Source: Oryzias latipes (lineage: Eukaryota; Chordata; Actinopteri; Beloniformes; Adrianichthyidae). Taken from it: a stretch of DNA of 64,000 bases. A program made the translations under genes and the position numbers. Positions 35,501 to 50,500 of the stretch are shown here, in pieces. The stretch is taken from positions 3,317,240 to 3,381,239 of the forward strand of contig NC_019859.2 of assembly GCF_002234675.1 (NCBI RefSeq). Direction: 5' to 3'. Under the pieces are notes generated by a model. It was not told the origin of the DNA and ran no database searches. It saw only the letters and a list, made by a program, of their open reading frames with translations. Position 1 is the stretch's first letter, and the number at the start of each line of letters is the position of its first letter.

Positions 35501-38500
35501 CTCTCTGGGGACAAGGAGGAGCTACGCAGAGTACAGAGGGACCTGAAATACAACATCAGGAAGTGCAAGGACTGCTACAGGAAGAAGCTGGAGCAGCGCC
35601 TGGAACAGAACAACATCCGTGATGTGTGGAGAGGTCTGAAAGGCTGGAAATGGTCGCCAGGTCACAGGTGACCAAGCCTGGGCAAATGAACTGAACCTGT
35701 TCTTTAACAGATTTGATTCTGCCCAGCCCCCAGTCTCCACCCACACGGCCCCCTCTTCACACCTTTTCAGCTCAGGCGTCTCCTCCCAGCTCCAGCTGTT
35801 ACCACCTCAGCACCAAGCAGTCCACTCCCCCCTTCTTCCAACAGAAGCAAAAGGACCCCCCCAACGACTCACAGCACCAGACCAGCCACCGCCCACCCAC
35901 CCTCCAACCCCCCTCTGCCTCACCCTGAATCAGGTTAGGATGGAGTTAAGGAGAACAAAGGCCAGGAAGGCAACAGGCCCTGACAGCATCACCTCCAGGC
36001 TCCTCAGGGAGTGTGCAGACCAGCTCTGTGTGGTGATGCTGTTCAGATTTAATATGAGCCTCAGACTGGAGAAGGTACCAGTCCTCTGGAGGACTTCCTG
36101 CCTGGTTCCGGTTCCAAAGTACCTCGTCCTACGGAACCGAACCACTTCAGACCTGTCGCCTTGACTTCCCACCTGATGAAGGCTATGGAGAGGATCATCC
36201 TCAGCCATCTCCGCACTCAGGTGAGCTCAGCACTGGACCCGCTGCAGTTTGCATATCGACCAGGCATCGGGGTGGATGACGCCATCATCTACCTGCAGCA
36301 TCGGGCCCTGTCTCACCTGGAGGCCCCTGGGAGCACTGTGAGAGTCATGTTTTTGGATTTCTCCAGTGCTTTCAACACAATTCAGCCATCACTGCTGAAG
36401 AGGAAGCTGGAGGTTGCAGGTGTGGACCAACATCTGGCTGCTTGGACCATCAACTACCTCACAGACAGGCCACAGTTTGTGAGGCTGCGTGACTGTGTGT
36501 CTGATGTGGTGGTCTGCAGCACGGGGGCACCTCAAGGGACTGTGCTCTCCCCATTCCTGTTTACCCTGTACACATCAGACTTCACCTACGACTCCCACCA
36601 CCTTCATCTGCAGAAGTTCTCAGATGACAGTGCCATTGTGGGCTGTGTATCAGGGGGGGATGAGCAGGAGTACAGGGGGGTCATCACTGACTTTGTTAGC
36701 TGGTGTGAAGTTAACCACCTGCTGCTTAACACCAGCAAGACTAAGGAGCTGGTCCTGGACTTCAGGAGGTCCTCACCACCACAGTCACCGGTGAACATCC
36801 AGGGTTCAGACATTGAGGTCGTGGACACATTTAAATACCTGGGTGTTCACCTGAACAACAGACTTGACTGGTCCAACAACACGGATGCTCTGTACAGGAG
36901 GGGTCAGAGTCGCCTTCACCTGCTGAGGAGACTGAGGTCGTTCGGCGTGTGCAGACAGCTGCTCAGGACCTTTTACGACACTGTGGTGGCCTCAGTGGTC
37001 CTTTATGGAGTTGTGTGCTGGGCGGGGGGCAGTGCAGGCAGAGACATGAAGAGGCTTAACAAACTGGTTAGGAAGGCCGGCTCTGTCCTGGGCTGCACAC
37101 TTGAGTCCATCGAGGAGGTGGCGGACAGGAGGATGTTAGCTAAGCTGACATCCATCATGGATAACCCCTCCCACCCCCTGCACCAAACTGTAGAGGCGCT
37201 GACCAGCTCCTTCAGCACAAGACTGTTGCACCCTCAGTGTAAGAAGGAGCGCTAGCGCAGGTCATTCCTCCCCACAGCCATCAGACTGTACAACACCATG
37301 TTACAGTGACACTCCACGGTCCCAGGGGTGTTTTTCTGTTTAGTCATTTATTTATTTTCTTTTGTTGTAGTTGTTGTTTTTCAATTTTAAATTGTTTTTT
37401 ATTCCTGAACAGTTGTTTGTTTTTGTTTTTGGTGTGAACTTCATTAGTTATTTCTGTATTTTGAAAAAATATTTGTAATGTTTTTTTACAGTTTACATGT
37501 TTTGCAGACTGCATGTTTTTTACGCTTTTGCAGCTGTATTTATTTAATATTTAATATTTATTTCTTTATTTAATAAGAATCTCATTTTTGATAATAATTT
37601 TTCATAATAATTTTAGTAATATTTTTAATTATTTAAAATTAATGTCATTTGTGATGTCCTTTATTGATGTTATATTATATAGATTATTTCTGAATGTCGT
37701 GTTGCTGCCACAGATAAATGAAATTTCCCCATTGTGGGATTAATAAAGTCATGTACCTATCTATCTATTTCTGAGGATATTTTTATTCAAATTGGTCACA
37801 AGCTCTTTGCTCCAAGCTCTCAACAATGGCGAGGGGAAAGGGGGCGGGGTTGCTTCATGCCCACAACTCAGAGGTCGATTTCTAACAAACTCCTGCCGCT
37901 CTGCAGAAACTATGTTCTAGAAGACAACACAGGTTTTTAGATTTTGGCTAAAAAGGGCATAATCATGATTAGAAAACCCATGGGAACGCTCTCAAAAGAT
38001 GACCCTCATGGATGGGTTTTCCTGCATCCTGTACAGCATTAAAAGTCTTAAAAACTAACAAGTTGCATGACCTCCTGACCTAGTTTGCTGTTGCTGAGGC
38101 GTTTCTGCTCCACCTGGCCCCTGAGGGCCCGCACCCGCCGCAGCTTGGCCTCCTGGTTGCGAGCGTTTTCTCGGAGCTGCTGCAGTCGCTCCTGTTCAGA
38201 AAGCTCCTGATGTTGCAGCCGCTGATCCTGCAGCTTCAGGTTTCGAAGCTGCTCCTCCTGTAAGAAAACACAGACGTGCCGTGAATCAACTGCTGCTCTG
38301 CTGTTTAGGCAGAAAAGCAGAAGAAATGTTTGCAGAAAAACATTAGGAAAGCGTCCAGCGGTTGGTGAAATGGCAGCACAGAATCAGTATGCGTCAAGCG
38401 GGGTGGAGGTCATACCTTTGAGACCAGGAGCTGCTGCTGGGCGTCAATCTGCTGCTGCTGCCGAAAGGCCAGATCCTGCAGCTCATTCAGCGTGGCGTCC

Positions 38501-41500
38501 AGACGAGGAGCCGACAGCTGCATGACACAAACACAGAGTTCACCTCCACACGACCTCGCACCGTCAGAGGTGCATCACTCAGTTCCTCCTCTTCTGTTGC
38601 AAAGTGTAGCCATCAATCCGTGTTACGTCCAGAACTGATGGATCTCACCCCGTTCTCCAGACATCTGTCTCCAAAAGCATTCTCCTGAGTCTTCTTCTTC
38701 TTCTTCGTTAGATCTGCACCTCTGGATGCATCTGGACACAAACAGACACTCATTCGTCTCAGAGAATTCCAACGTATGACGGCCACAATTCAATAAAGAT
38801 CCGACTAACTAATCTGTGTGGAAGCCCTGACTCAGTGATGGGAGGACGAATGTCAATCACTTTTGCAGATTTTATCCCAGCAAAACCATCAGTTCTTAAG
38901 GGTTAAAGACAGTTTTGTCTACAACCCAGAGATGGAAATAAGGTCAGAAGTTGGCTAGAAAGACATGAAAGCATGAAGATTTATAAACATTGTTGTTTTT
39001 CTCATGGTATTCCTTGTCTTTTTGTTTTCTATCAGCCGTTCGGGAGAATAAAATGATCTCAGGATCCAGACAGGATAAACTGGACTGCTTATCAGCTCAG
39101 AAAACGCGCACACGCCGGACAAACGCTCATGCAGCTCCACACTTGATTGCCTTCAGCCATAAGCTGATTAGACTCCGTGATCTACTGTAGTTAAACTGTG
39201 CAGCTCAGATCTGCAGCTAGCTGTCAGTATCACATGCAGGAGAAGAAGAAGCGAGCAGGAAAACACTTTAAATGAAATGAAAACACCAAACAGGTCCTGT
39301 TATTTCCTGTTTGAAAAGATTTATTATTCATTTAGAAGTGGGGGTACTTTTTTTACACAAAAAGGCAAGTTAGAGAATTTATTTCTCCCTCAATTAACAA
39401 TAATTTTATTTAAAAAGTGCATTTTTCACAAACAGACAGCTTTGAGTAACATAACAATCTGAGACATTTAACTGTGATGCTGCGAACCAACAGCCAATTT
39501 GCGTCTGCCGCCTCTGTTTTCATGCACAGCAGTTTTTATTTCTAGTTATTTATTTATTTTTGAACTAGTCCTTTCCAGTTGCTGAGTATACTGATACAAG
39601 CTGAAGGCCTCTTGTGCTGAACAGATGTGTTTTGGCACCTTTTATTGCTCTTTTATTCTCTTATTTATTGGCATTATACTAGTATTTTGGTCTCTTATCT
39701 TCTGTTTGAGTCTTTTATATTATTCTTTTTAATCTTTACTCTCATGGTCCCAGGAAATGCTATTTCACTTAGTCTGCATTACACTTTATGAATGCAAGTG
39801 ACAATAAAGCTTCTATCTATGTTCTAAAAGGGGGTTATGAATCTTCAGACACACGAGGTGTATATTTGTATAAACTCCTTTTGTATTTCAGGCTGAACTT
39901 GTTTACAAATTTATCAAATTTGTAAACATTTGTTTGCTCGACTAGACAGAAAAAAAAGCAGAAAAAACAGAGTGGGGGAAAAGGACAGAAGAGAAAGGGG
40001 AGAGAAAAACTAAGGGGGAGTTAAGCAAGTTGGAGGACCAAATTTACTGCTGGATGCTTGTATAATAATGTGCTCATAAGCCTGACGATCCCGTTGTGGG
40101 AGGGAGAAACTCTCTCTGTGACCCATTTCCATGACTTGCTGTCTCGCATTAGTCCGAGGAGGCAAAAATAAATAAATTAAGAATAAAATTAGAGAACTTT
40201 TTTAATATTGTCTCCAGAAAAATAAGAAAAATATCCTAAAGTTCAGGACGAAAACGATCATATTGTCCTCCATGTTGGTTTTGGACTCCACCCACTGATC
40301 ACATCATCAACACGTCACATCACGTGAATGGTTGACGCAATGCAAATTTGAGATATCTGAACCCTGGAAACATTGCGCCGCATTTAAGAATTTTCACTTT
40401 GAAACATGCTGCTGTCAGACCGCCGCACCTGATGCTCAACCTTCGCCGCAGGACATCTGATGGCGTCTGTACATTGACTTACAACGAGGTATTTTTATGT
40501 TTGTTCTAATAATTATTTACCTATTTTCTTTGTCTTTATTTATAAAATTAGTGGGGTATTTATGCAAACAGTTAAACCCAAATATGTTTTAAAAAAAACG
40601 ACGTATTGCTCAAACAAGTCTCCTGAAAAGATTTCTGGCACTGATGTGACAAATCTGTGAGGAAGAACAATGTTTCCCACCTGACTCTCGTCCGGGAGCT
40701 CTCTGGTGACGCAGGACGTACCGCATCTCCGCTCCCTGCTGCCCCCATCGCTGCAGCACTTCCAGCATCCGCTCACCTTCTCCAACAATACGCTCTGATA
40801 GGTTGAAAACAGAATATTTTCTATTTTTGTTTTCTTACTCCGCAAGTCTACCCTCTTTCATCCATTTGGTCTCACCAGATGAAAGTTTTTATCACCAAAA
40901 AAAAACAAAAAACTAGGTAATTCTCTTCTGAGGATCATTTGGTGAGCTTTGCTCCTTCCAGGCTTCCGTAGAAACTCACCTGAGCCTCTCCATATCTCAG
41001 CCAGGTAGCAGTCAGCCTCACCAGGCTCCTTGCAAAGCTCCACCACATCTCTGCACAGGGTGTCCGGCATGATGGGAACCTCGTTGTAGTGTTGGTCGCT
41101 GTTGCTCAGGAACACAGTGAGGAACGTCTGCACACAGAGACGATGAAGCCGTGATGCTTCAGGTTCATGCAGTAGGAGGACATAAAAGAAAATGCCCCCT
41201 CTCCAGGCTTTACCTGGATTTAAAAAAAAGTAAAAATAAATAAAAACATCAAGGTAATTTATTAAAACTTGGAAAAATGATTGGAAAAATGGAGCACGTT
41301 GTGGGATTAAAATAATTAAATTGAAGCAGTGTTTGCGAAAAAACATCATCTTTTTTTTATACTGTATCAGTTTATTGAAGTTTACAGCATTTATTAACGA
41401 CCAACTCAAAGTTGTTCACAACATTTCAGTCAAAGGTTGATGTTTAGATTCCAGAAATCTTTCTTTTCTCTTTAAGTGCGATCTACTGCTGTGCCAAGGA

Positions 41501-44500
41501 TCCGTTTCCTGTGGGAAAAATGAATTCCAGTTTTTTTTTAACCAGGAGTCAGGAGGGGGTTTTATGTCCGAAGCCCCGAGGTTCTTCCAAACCATCACCC
41601 ATCCACAACCTTATGTGAGTTTTTTTGTCAGATGCAAACTAGAAATGTGTAAACTTAATCAGAGATGTTCTTTTAAAGAGTAGAAGCTGTAATGACCAAA
41701 ACTGCAAACCTTCATGGAAATAAGAAGCAGCAGTTTATGATCATATGAACATAAACTCACGGCAGAAAACACTTTTGGTGTAAAATGTAATAACTTAAAG
41801 CTTGTAAACACTTTTTTAACAAACTAAATCATTTAATAATAAATCAAACTGACCCAAACAATCTCCTTTAGACTTTTGGTGTAATAATCAGACAGTAAGC
41901 TTTAAAAACAGCCAGTTCTGCGGTCTACTGGATGGAGTTGAAACAAAGATTTTTGTAATTATTCTTTAAAAAACTGCATTCATAAACAGATTTGTGAAGT
42001 AATTAACTAAAAACGACAAAAATCATTTATTTTTCTATTGGTAGCTTCCTGGGCTATTTACAACAATAACAGATATTTGTGGATTTCACTCCCAAGATGC
42101 ACCTGGCCATCTGTTACGCCAGCAGGGTATCTGCTGATAGGCTGAGAGCCAGACATCCTCCCACACACGGTCATCCCGCACGGAGCAGCACTCAGCATTT
42201 CTCAACCTTATTTGTTCAGTGAACTAATTCACTTTGCTCACAGGTTCAAGCTTTGCTGCTGAGTTTCTTCGGAGCTGAAGATTTCAAACGTTGACCTGAT
42301 GTGCTGTTTTTTTTTCCCTCTTCTCTCCATCTTTGCTCTGTTTGTTCCATCCTAAAGTATAGAGTCAGCCTCTCTGATGCTCTTTTTTAATGCAGTAAAT
42401 GGAGTAATAAAATTAGAATCACATACTTGTATTATAAGTTGTTTTTGTATATTTTTAAAGTCAATTGTGCTGTACGGGTATTAGACATTTGCATGTCTGA
42501 TGTTTTATCAAGTTAATGTCCAACTGAAATGTGCTAACATGCAAATCATTTATGGAAATGTATTTTAGACTAAGGGGAATTTCACGTGTCTTTTATATTA
42601 ACGCTTGCTCAAAAACAAAATAAACTGGAGCAACATCTTTCAAAACATTCTTATGTTTCATGTCTGGGGGTGTGGCCTTTTGATTGACACATGACCTTAA
42701 ATCTTCAGCCCTACAATGATCTTATTGGGTGTGTTCTAACATATGTGTAGGATATGACCATATCCCCCCAAGATATTTAGGACCACAGAGCTAAAAAATG
42801 ACTTTAAATTGGCTCTACAGAGACCAACGAACCATTTAAGTCTGCATTAAAAGTATTTATTTATAGGAAGTTGCGAATATTTGAATGAAGGCTGTAAATA
42901 TCTAAAAATGAAGATGTATTTACTAACAAAAAAACGACATATTAAAGAGGTAGACAGACCCTGACGTCAAATAACCCAAGTGTTTCTATCACTGAGTGTA
43001 TAAGAATTGAACTTAGTGACTCCTCCCCCATGGCGTTCCAAACAGGAAGTACCAGCTGGTTCCAAAAAACCAAAATCCCATAGACTTCTAGAGAAATAAA
43101 CAGCTATGACTTTGTCATTCTTGCTCTGATACATTTTTTACACTTTCTTGATAATAGTCATTGTTTTTCATATTATTTTTTCTGTAGTGAGAGTTATTTA
43201 AGTTATAGACTGGCCAATCAGATGTCTTCATAAAAGTAGGTGGAGCCTGCTGGTCCCCACGTCCAACGTTCATAACAGATTTCAAGTAGTGGTAGGGATG
43301 CGGACAACCAATAAGTCCAAACCGTAGAAACGTTGGTCCAGTTGTCTGATCCAGTCAAAACCCATTTGAAACCAGTTGTCATTATTTTAGCCAAATGTCT
43401 CATCAAACCCTTAACTTTCTGAAAGATGGGCAAAAGGGCATAATGTTGTTAAGCATCCAGTATGTTTTTTTTTAAGAGTGGATTATTTGACAGAAATGTC
43501 ATCAAAATGTGTCAGAGTGTAAAGCAAATCTCATTTTAAATGTTTTCAAAAAACACTTTATTAAAATTCCCCCCAGTTTACTTGTGCCAGTAACTTTCCT
43601 GTGCAAAAAAACATGTTTTAAATCCAGAGTTTGAGTGCTTGTATTATTTTTGTCAAGTTTAACTGTTTCATATTGAATTGAACTAATAATAATAATTTCT
43701 GTGGTTTTCCAGATGCTTAAAGTGCTGGCCATTATTCATTCCCACTTGGTGATTGAGGGCTTATGTAGCCACAGCTGCCCTGGGGCAGACTGACAGGGGC
43801 GTGGCCTCCTCTGACCATCGCAGGGGTGCTCATGTGCATTTGCATGGCGGTGGGGCCACGCCGGAGGCAGGGAACTGTCATTGAGTCTTGCCCAAGGACA
43901 CAACGACTGGGGACAGTGAGGATTGAACCGCCAATCCTTCGATCATTGGCCGACCTGCTCAACCACCTGACTAATTTGACTAACTTGCCTACGTGGAAAA
44001 CCAGTGGTTACTTGGTGAACTCATCTGGTTCCAGTCACTTTTATTTTATTTAGTACTAATCTTTCATTTTTAGAAGTTCCTTCCTTTTGAGATTCTCCTA
44101 AACTGAATTTAACAGATCTAAGCTTCTACAAATCACTGCTGAAACTTCTACACAGACGAGACGAGTAAAGGTGAATTGACACTCGCCGGGTCATCACACC
44201 AGAATCTGTGCTTTGCAATCACAGACGTATGACATCTATATTCAACAAAACCAATAGTTGGCATCACACAAGAAGGTAAAAGGTCCACTATAAAACAACA
44301 AATCCGTTTGAAATCCAACCAAAAGAAAGATTACACAGATAATTTCTTTCTTTCTGCCACATCCAGTCAAAAGTGACAGACCTCCATCTGCTCCACACCT
44401 TAGAGCGCTCTGACAAACAGCTGATGTGGTTCCACCGCGTGAAGGTAGCGGTGAAAGAGTGAATGTGACAGATAGTGACAGCCTGTCAGGCTTTAAATAG

Positions 44501-47500
44501 AATCATTCAAATCTCCATGCTGGCGTTTTTTTCAGAGATCCTTGAGGTCCCAGAGGAGGATGCTGCAGGTTAAGCAGACTGTCATTTTTAAGTCCTAATT
44601 ACTCTGGGAGTTTGTTTATTTTTGATATCCTCAGTTCAGCAAAACTAAAAGGTTAGCAGCCTGCCAAAGTGGACCCACAGCTCTTAAGGAGATGTTTCTA
44701 TAATGGCAAAATCCGGCCAATTAGATTTCAAGTGGCGTCTCAAGGGGGCTTATTTATGCTACTGTCAGCAACAAACGTCGCAGTCAACAGAACAGTCGCA
44801 CACATTCTCCAAGCCTTTATTTTCAAAACATCCGACAGAGGCTGCAAATGAGCGGTGAAAGTCTGCGACAAAGACAAATGAGTCTCCAGCAGGCGAGCTG
44901 TCCCACATACCCAGAAATGGAGCATCCTCCTTTAGGTTCGTGGAGGAGAAGTGGGTCACTTTGTCAGCTACACCACCAAGGTCAAGCAGGAAATGGATCA
45001 GCCAATCAGAGGCTGGGGAGGTGAGGCTCTGTGTCCCTGTGCAGGGAGCGGAGAGGCTTTTCTGAATGAGTATCAGGTCTGAAACCCTCAGAAGTGTCTT
45101 AGATGTGTGGAAAACGACCTGCTGAAGTTCACCTGAACATCAAAAGAAGAAGACATGAACCTCTTCACGCCTGGCTTTACTAGCAATGATATTAAAAAAA
45201 TATATTTTCTTCAATGTTTTTTCCATTCAAGGCGATGCTAAATCGATTGGCATCCTTGATTAAATGATACATTGTGAATTACGGCATTAAAGGGTTAAAC
45301 GTGGAGATGCAGTTGCTAAAAGAGCAGATCTGCATCAAGGAACAGACAACACTAATTGATGCTTTCATGTTTATATAAAACACAATGTAAGGGGGAATAT
45401 ATCCAAGTATTCATTCATCTTCTGATCCGTTTGTTCCCTTTCTGGGTCATGGCGTTGCTGGAGCCTATCCCGGCCACTTGCAGGCGAAGGCAGGGGACAT
45501 CCTGGACAGGTCGCCAGTCTGTCGCAGGGCCGGGGAACATATTGTTGCCTTAAATCAATCTCACTAAGAATTAAAGCCTTAGTCACATGAGCCCGTACAT
45601 AGGCTGCAGGTCTTTTGGGGTTATCCGGCTCAGTGGAGCGACCGCATCTTAAGGTGAGCGCAGGTGGGTTTTGCGGTTCTCTTGAGGTTCGTACAGCCAC
45701 GTCGAGGGACGTCACAAAAATGGAACGCACCATTGTTGTAGTTGTGGCAAATGTATTGGGAAATATTCATTAGGCTCATGGAAGTTGCACGCACTTCTGA
45801 TGTACATGTGATGACGGTGTCCTTAGGCCGCACTCTAGTCGTCAGTAAGGTGCGAGTACTGGCTCCCTACTTAGCACTCGCAAATGCTGCACACATGAGG
45901 TGTACACAGGATACACAAGGAACACAAACTACATTGTCTAGTTTCCTCATTTCTAACAGTCAGGCAGCACATAAGGAGGCCAGCCCCCACCAGTAAGGGC
46001 AGTCGTGACTAAAGTTAAGGAAGTACTGATAAAAAAAACCTGCTGCAACATGTAACCAAATCAGTGTTTTGTCACAGTAATTTTTTGTGTGGACTGCATG
46101 ACAGCTAGTACTTTTATGAATAGTTCAAAGATCCAGATATGACATAGAAAACACAGCTTTTGTCACCATTTTAAGCTCCAGTTCTTATCAGAAAATCATC
46201 AGTTTCTTTCCTGCCCTGAAAAGAAGAGGAAATGAGCGCACTTTTCCCCACTGAAACTCAAAAGAGAGTGCAAAAATATGTGTGAAAAATCACAAATACG
46301 CCAAGATTGACAAAAAACAGAAGTATGTTGTTGTATTTTTTTCATATTAGCTCCAAAAATAAGGACGTCTCCACACTAAATGGTTTCTGTTTTCCTTCGC
46401 TGCTCGACTCGGTTTCATTTCTGCTTTGGGGAAACGTGGTGGCAGCTGGCACGGCTGCAGGTCACATCCCAAACGTTTTGTAGGCGGCGTGGACGACTGG
46501 AGCCATATGGCCCAGAGCATCACGTGACACGCCACTGTTGGATTAGCCACACACACAGATAAACTCCCGGCTCTAAAGCCTGTCTGCTGTTCAAAATAAC
46601 TACAGCAAAGCTTCACACAAACGCGCCAGGCTTGGCTGCTGAGAGCAGTTCTCTGATTGGGTTATTTAGATTTCTGCTCAACCCTTCTGATTCGTTCTAA
46701 ACGGTCAGGTAGCTGGAAGTCTCTGCTTGGATCAGTCCAGCTTGTTAGGGTGAAGTCTGTGCTGCCGCCTCGTCTGTCCGTCTACAATGAGTTATGTCCA
46801 AAGCTGCCAGACTAATCCCCCAAACCCGGCAGCCTGTATGTTCAACCATGAGACTCATTTTCAGGTACAAGTGTTTTTTTCCCCATTATCTGTGTACTAG
46901 AAAGACGAATTCTCAAAAAGATCTGATCTAATCCACATCTTTTCTATGCACAAAAAACCTTCAAAGTTATCCGTCTAATTTAGAGTTATTTTTAAATGAC
47001 CTGTGCGTATTTAAATTATTGCAAAGCTTTGGTGCAATTTTAATAAAGCTCTACCTCCCTTACAGGTATGCTGGGTTTTTACGTGACCCTACAAACTATT
47101 ATAGTTGGACCTTTACTGTGAACCAAGAGCTAAATAGCCCGCCTTCTTCTCAGCCAATCACACTCATGTTTTGCCTTTAAACGGGTTGCGGTGTCTGGTC
47201 TGGTCTCCAACCGCCATCAGTGTCTAGAGTTTATCCATCTGTGGCCTAAGTTCATCCCAAACACGCAAAAACATTATTGGCTTTTCTGTGACACAAATAA
47301 ATCACATTCCTAAAATCTCTCCACATTGAAATATAGATAACAAAACAATGAATTAAATAGATTGTTTAAATTCTGATTTTTTTTTTTACTCCTGTCAGTA
47401 TCAAGTTGGGATGGTTTTGTGAGGAAGTGCTTCAGGTCAAACAAATATACTCACACATGTTAAGACAAATGATTGATTTAGAAGAAAGTGTCTGTAACTG

Positions 47501-50500
47501 TCGGAGAAAATCTCAGAATCTGTTTGGCCCTGAGAGTAAAACCCGGCTGGGCCACATTTAGCAACAACTCTAATCTGCTGTTAGTGGCACTGAAACTTTC
47601 ACGGCTCTCTGGGGAAATTTTAGAGCAACAACTATCAAACTACCGCCACAATATCTGACTGTTCTTTTTCGGGGAATGCTGGGATGCCTTCACAGCAGGT
47701 GTGATGGGAAACGCCTCTTCAAAAATGCTAACATTTGGTTTATCAGTCCAAGGAGCCTTTTTTTGTCTAAAATCTGCAACAACAAAAAAAAAAACAGGGA
47801 GCATCGATGCTCGTTAGATTCATTTACGTTAGCAATTGGGAGACATCTTAATTGCCATTTAAGAAAAAAAACAAAATGTGAGCATGAGTCTGAATTGCAT
47901 TAAATCAAGGGGCCCAGACAATCTAGTCTTTTAGGGGTTGGGAAATGGTGAGGAACCATAGACACAGCCTTGGACTGTTCATCACAGGTCATGTTGCTTG
48001 AGGTGTTGAATAAACTTTATTGACCCTCCTCAAATGACAAAAAGCTTCGGGTTAGACTGAGGGAAGGTCGTCATAATGAAGAGTCCATCACATCCCACTC
48101 AGTGGCCATGACAAAAACATGAGATAAATGCCGTCTGGGCTCAGGATTAACGTTCCAAACTACTTTGCTTGTTGTGACACAGCTGAGTTTTTCACTGCGC
48201 TGCAGCTCCTAAACTACAGTCCAAAAAACAAAAAACGCATATTTTTTTAGGTCAAATTATTCCTGTTTTCTTCAATCACTTTCAATTTGGCATTAGAAAT
48301 CAACGATACATCATAAACGTCCCCCCCCCCCCCCCCAAAAAAAACTCAAACTTTAGGGCTAAACTAAACTAAATAGAAATCAATAATAACTGATGTTTAT
48401 AATAGAAACCAGCTTAGGAGGCCAGACTGTGTTTGTGTCGTTAAAACAGGAACGTTTTCACAATTCTTTAAATATGTATCACCACGTTTTCTTTCTCACA
48501 TAAACCACGGGGAATTTGCTATGTGTGAAATTTAGTAAATGCTTTAAATGTTGTCATCATAAAGGAAAGTCTTCCTCCGCTCCAACATGACCCGTTTTCC
48601 TGTTCAAAAAACTTCAGAATGACCTCCATCTCCCAAACAAACAGCGTCCGTGACATCCTGACATCACAGGACGTCCGATTTCACGTGCACCACAGCTAGA
48701 AATCAAACCATCTCTGTTGCACTGCAGCAAGACAACAGTTTATGAGCATTTCAGCAGCAGCAGCAGGTAAGTTAAAAGGACGGTCAGTCCCTCATCACCT
48801 GAGAATTACCAAAACGTCAGTCTTTCCTTGTGACCTTGAGCTGTGCCTGTGCGTGCATGCATGTGTTTTTGTGGTCACTGTGGCAACAGTTACCAAGCAG
48901 CACGGCGAGCTCCACTGAGCCCCGTGCCGCGCGTGCTGACGATGTGGCGCAGTGATCATGGCGTGCTGCCTTCTGACGCAGCCAGATGGGAAGAAATGAA
49001 AAGTCTATCATTTTTGTTCGCTCCCTAAAACACAAGTTTATTTCTATTTTTTTGAAGACCTGCAAAACAGTTCCTCCTAGCAGACACATCAGGATGTACA
49101 AAACACAAAGTAGTCGTTGAGAAACACTATAAAAGGTCTTTAAAATAGGGATTATGGGAAAGGAAGTTAAGGTCACTAATTCCTCTAAAATGACTCCCAA
49201 CTTCCTCAAAGTGATTTGATCAAGTTCCACTTTTTAACGTGCAAATATAGAAAAGGTAAACAGCTTTTAGGTCAACCTATTCAAACCTGTTTTTGTATTG
49301 AAATATTGACAATAGTGGAACTTAAGTGTCAAAAAGGTCCATTTCTAAGACCCCTGAGATTCATTTTTATAACTTTGCACTGTTAAAAAAAGGTGTAATA
49401 ATAACAATATCAAGATTATACCTTTCTTTTAAACTTGGAGGAGGAATTTGCGATTTTCTATCAACTAGATATACCTTGATGTACTAAAGTGTTTGTTGTT
49501 GTACTTCATTTTTTTCAGTCCCACTCCCATCGTCGTTTAAAAGTGGTCCCAGTGGACTTTTATTTAGGATTTTGCCATTTTCAGGCAAAATCAAAAAACC
49601 TTTTCTAGAACATAGTTTCTGCAGAGCGGCAGGAGTTCGTGTTGCCTCCGTTGATATCCCATCATCCCTTTGTTTACAGTCTCTCCCGCTAGCTTACATC
49701 CCCTCAAATCGGACATCCCTTCAAGCTAACATTAGCGGTGCAACAGAATTGGAGCTATCCGGCCGAGCAGTTCAGGTCACAAAACAAAGACGTTCATGGA
49801 TTTGTGTATCCGCCAGAGGATGCATCAGAATGGAGCGGAGCAGGAAGACTCTAGCTCCGCCCATTTCACTTTCTACGTCACAATGGAGAGCTTTCTCAAA
49901 CGGTACTTTTTCATCTGCTCCTAATTCATCGTGATTTAGAAACTCGTCCTGTCCAGAGCTCACAGGAAAATCTCTAAAGAACTCCTGCTGCTCTGCAGAA
50001 ACGATGTCCTAGAAAACGACACAAGTGTTTCATTTGGGCTTTAAAATGGCAACATCGTAATTAAAGGAAGACTTTGAAAATGGATCCAAAGATGATTAAA
50101 ATATCGACTCACGTGACAGAAATGTTAACTTTACTTACTGATTCAAAACTAACTTTTTTTAAGCACCTGAATAAAAATCCAAATGACAACCATCCCTAAT
50201 TTTAACTTAAATAAGCAGATTGTTCTTCGTTTCATCTATTAGCCGTTTGCTAAATTCATAAAGTGCATTGAAGTAGTGTTAGAAATAAATGCCACTTAAA
50301 TACTAATAGAACCTTATGGGTAAAGCATATTTAAGCTTCATTGTTTCATTACACTTAAAAATATTTTTTTGTGGAAACCCAACAACACTAAGTGTTTAAA
50401 AAACTGCTTCTTCGTTTACCAAAATAAAAGCACTTGGCGTTTGCTTGGGTAAGTGAGAGACGGTTGCCGTTGTTGATACTTTGATGATGAAATAAAATGC

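Noticed and set aside
45371-45833. Overlapping minus-strand frames of 120 and 67 codons
   Set aside because: Begin in a dispersed repeat and have no recognisable domain; likely chance frames in repeat DNA.
48321-48337. Poly-C run beside poly-A as a possible regulatory element
   Set aside because: Simple sequence; nothing else supports a function.
49572-49934. 120-codon plus-strand frame
   Set aside because: Lies wholly inside repeat family A copy 5 and has no counterpart frame in other copies.
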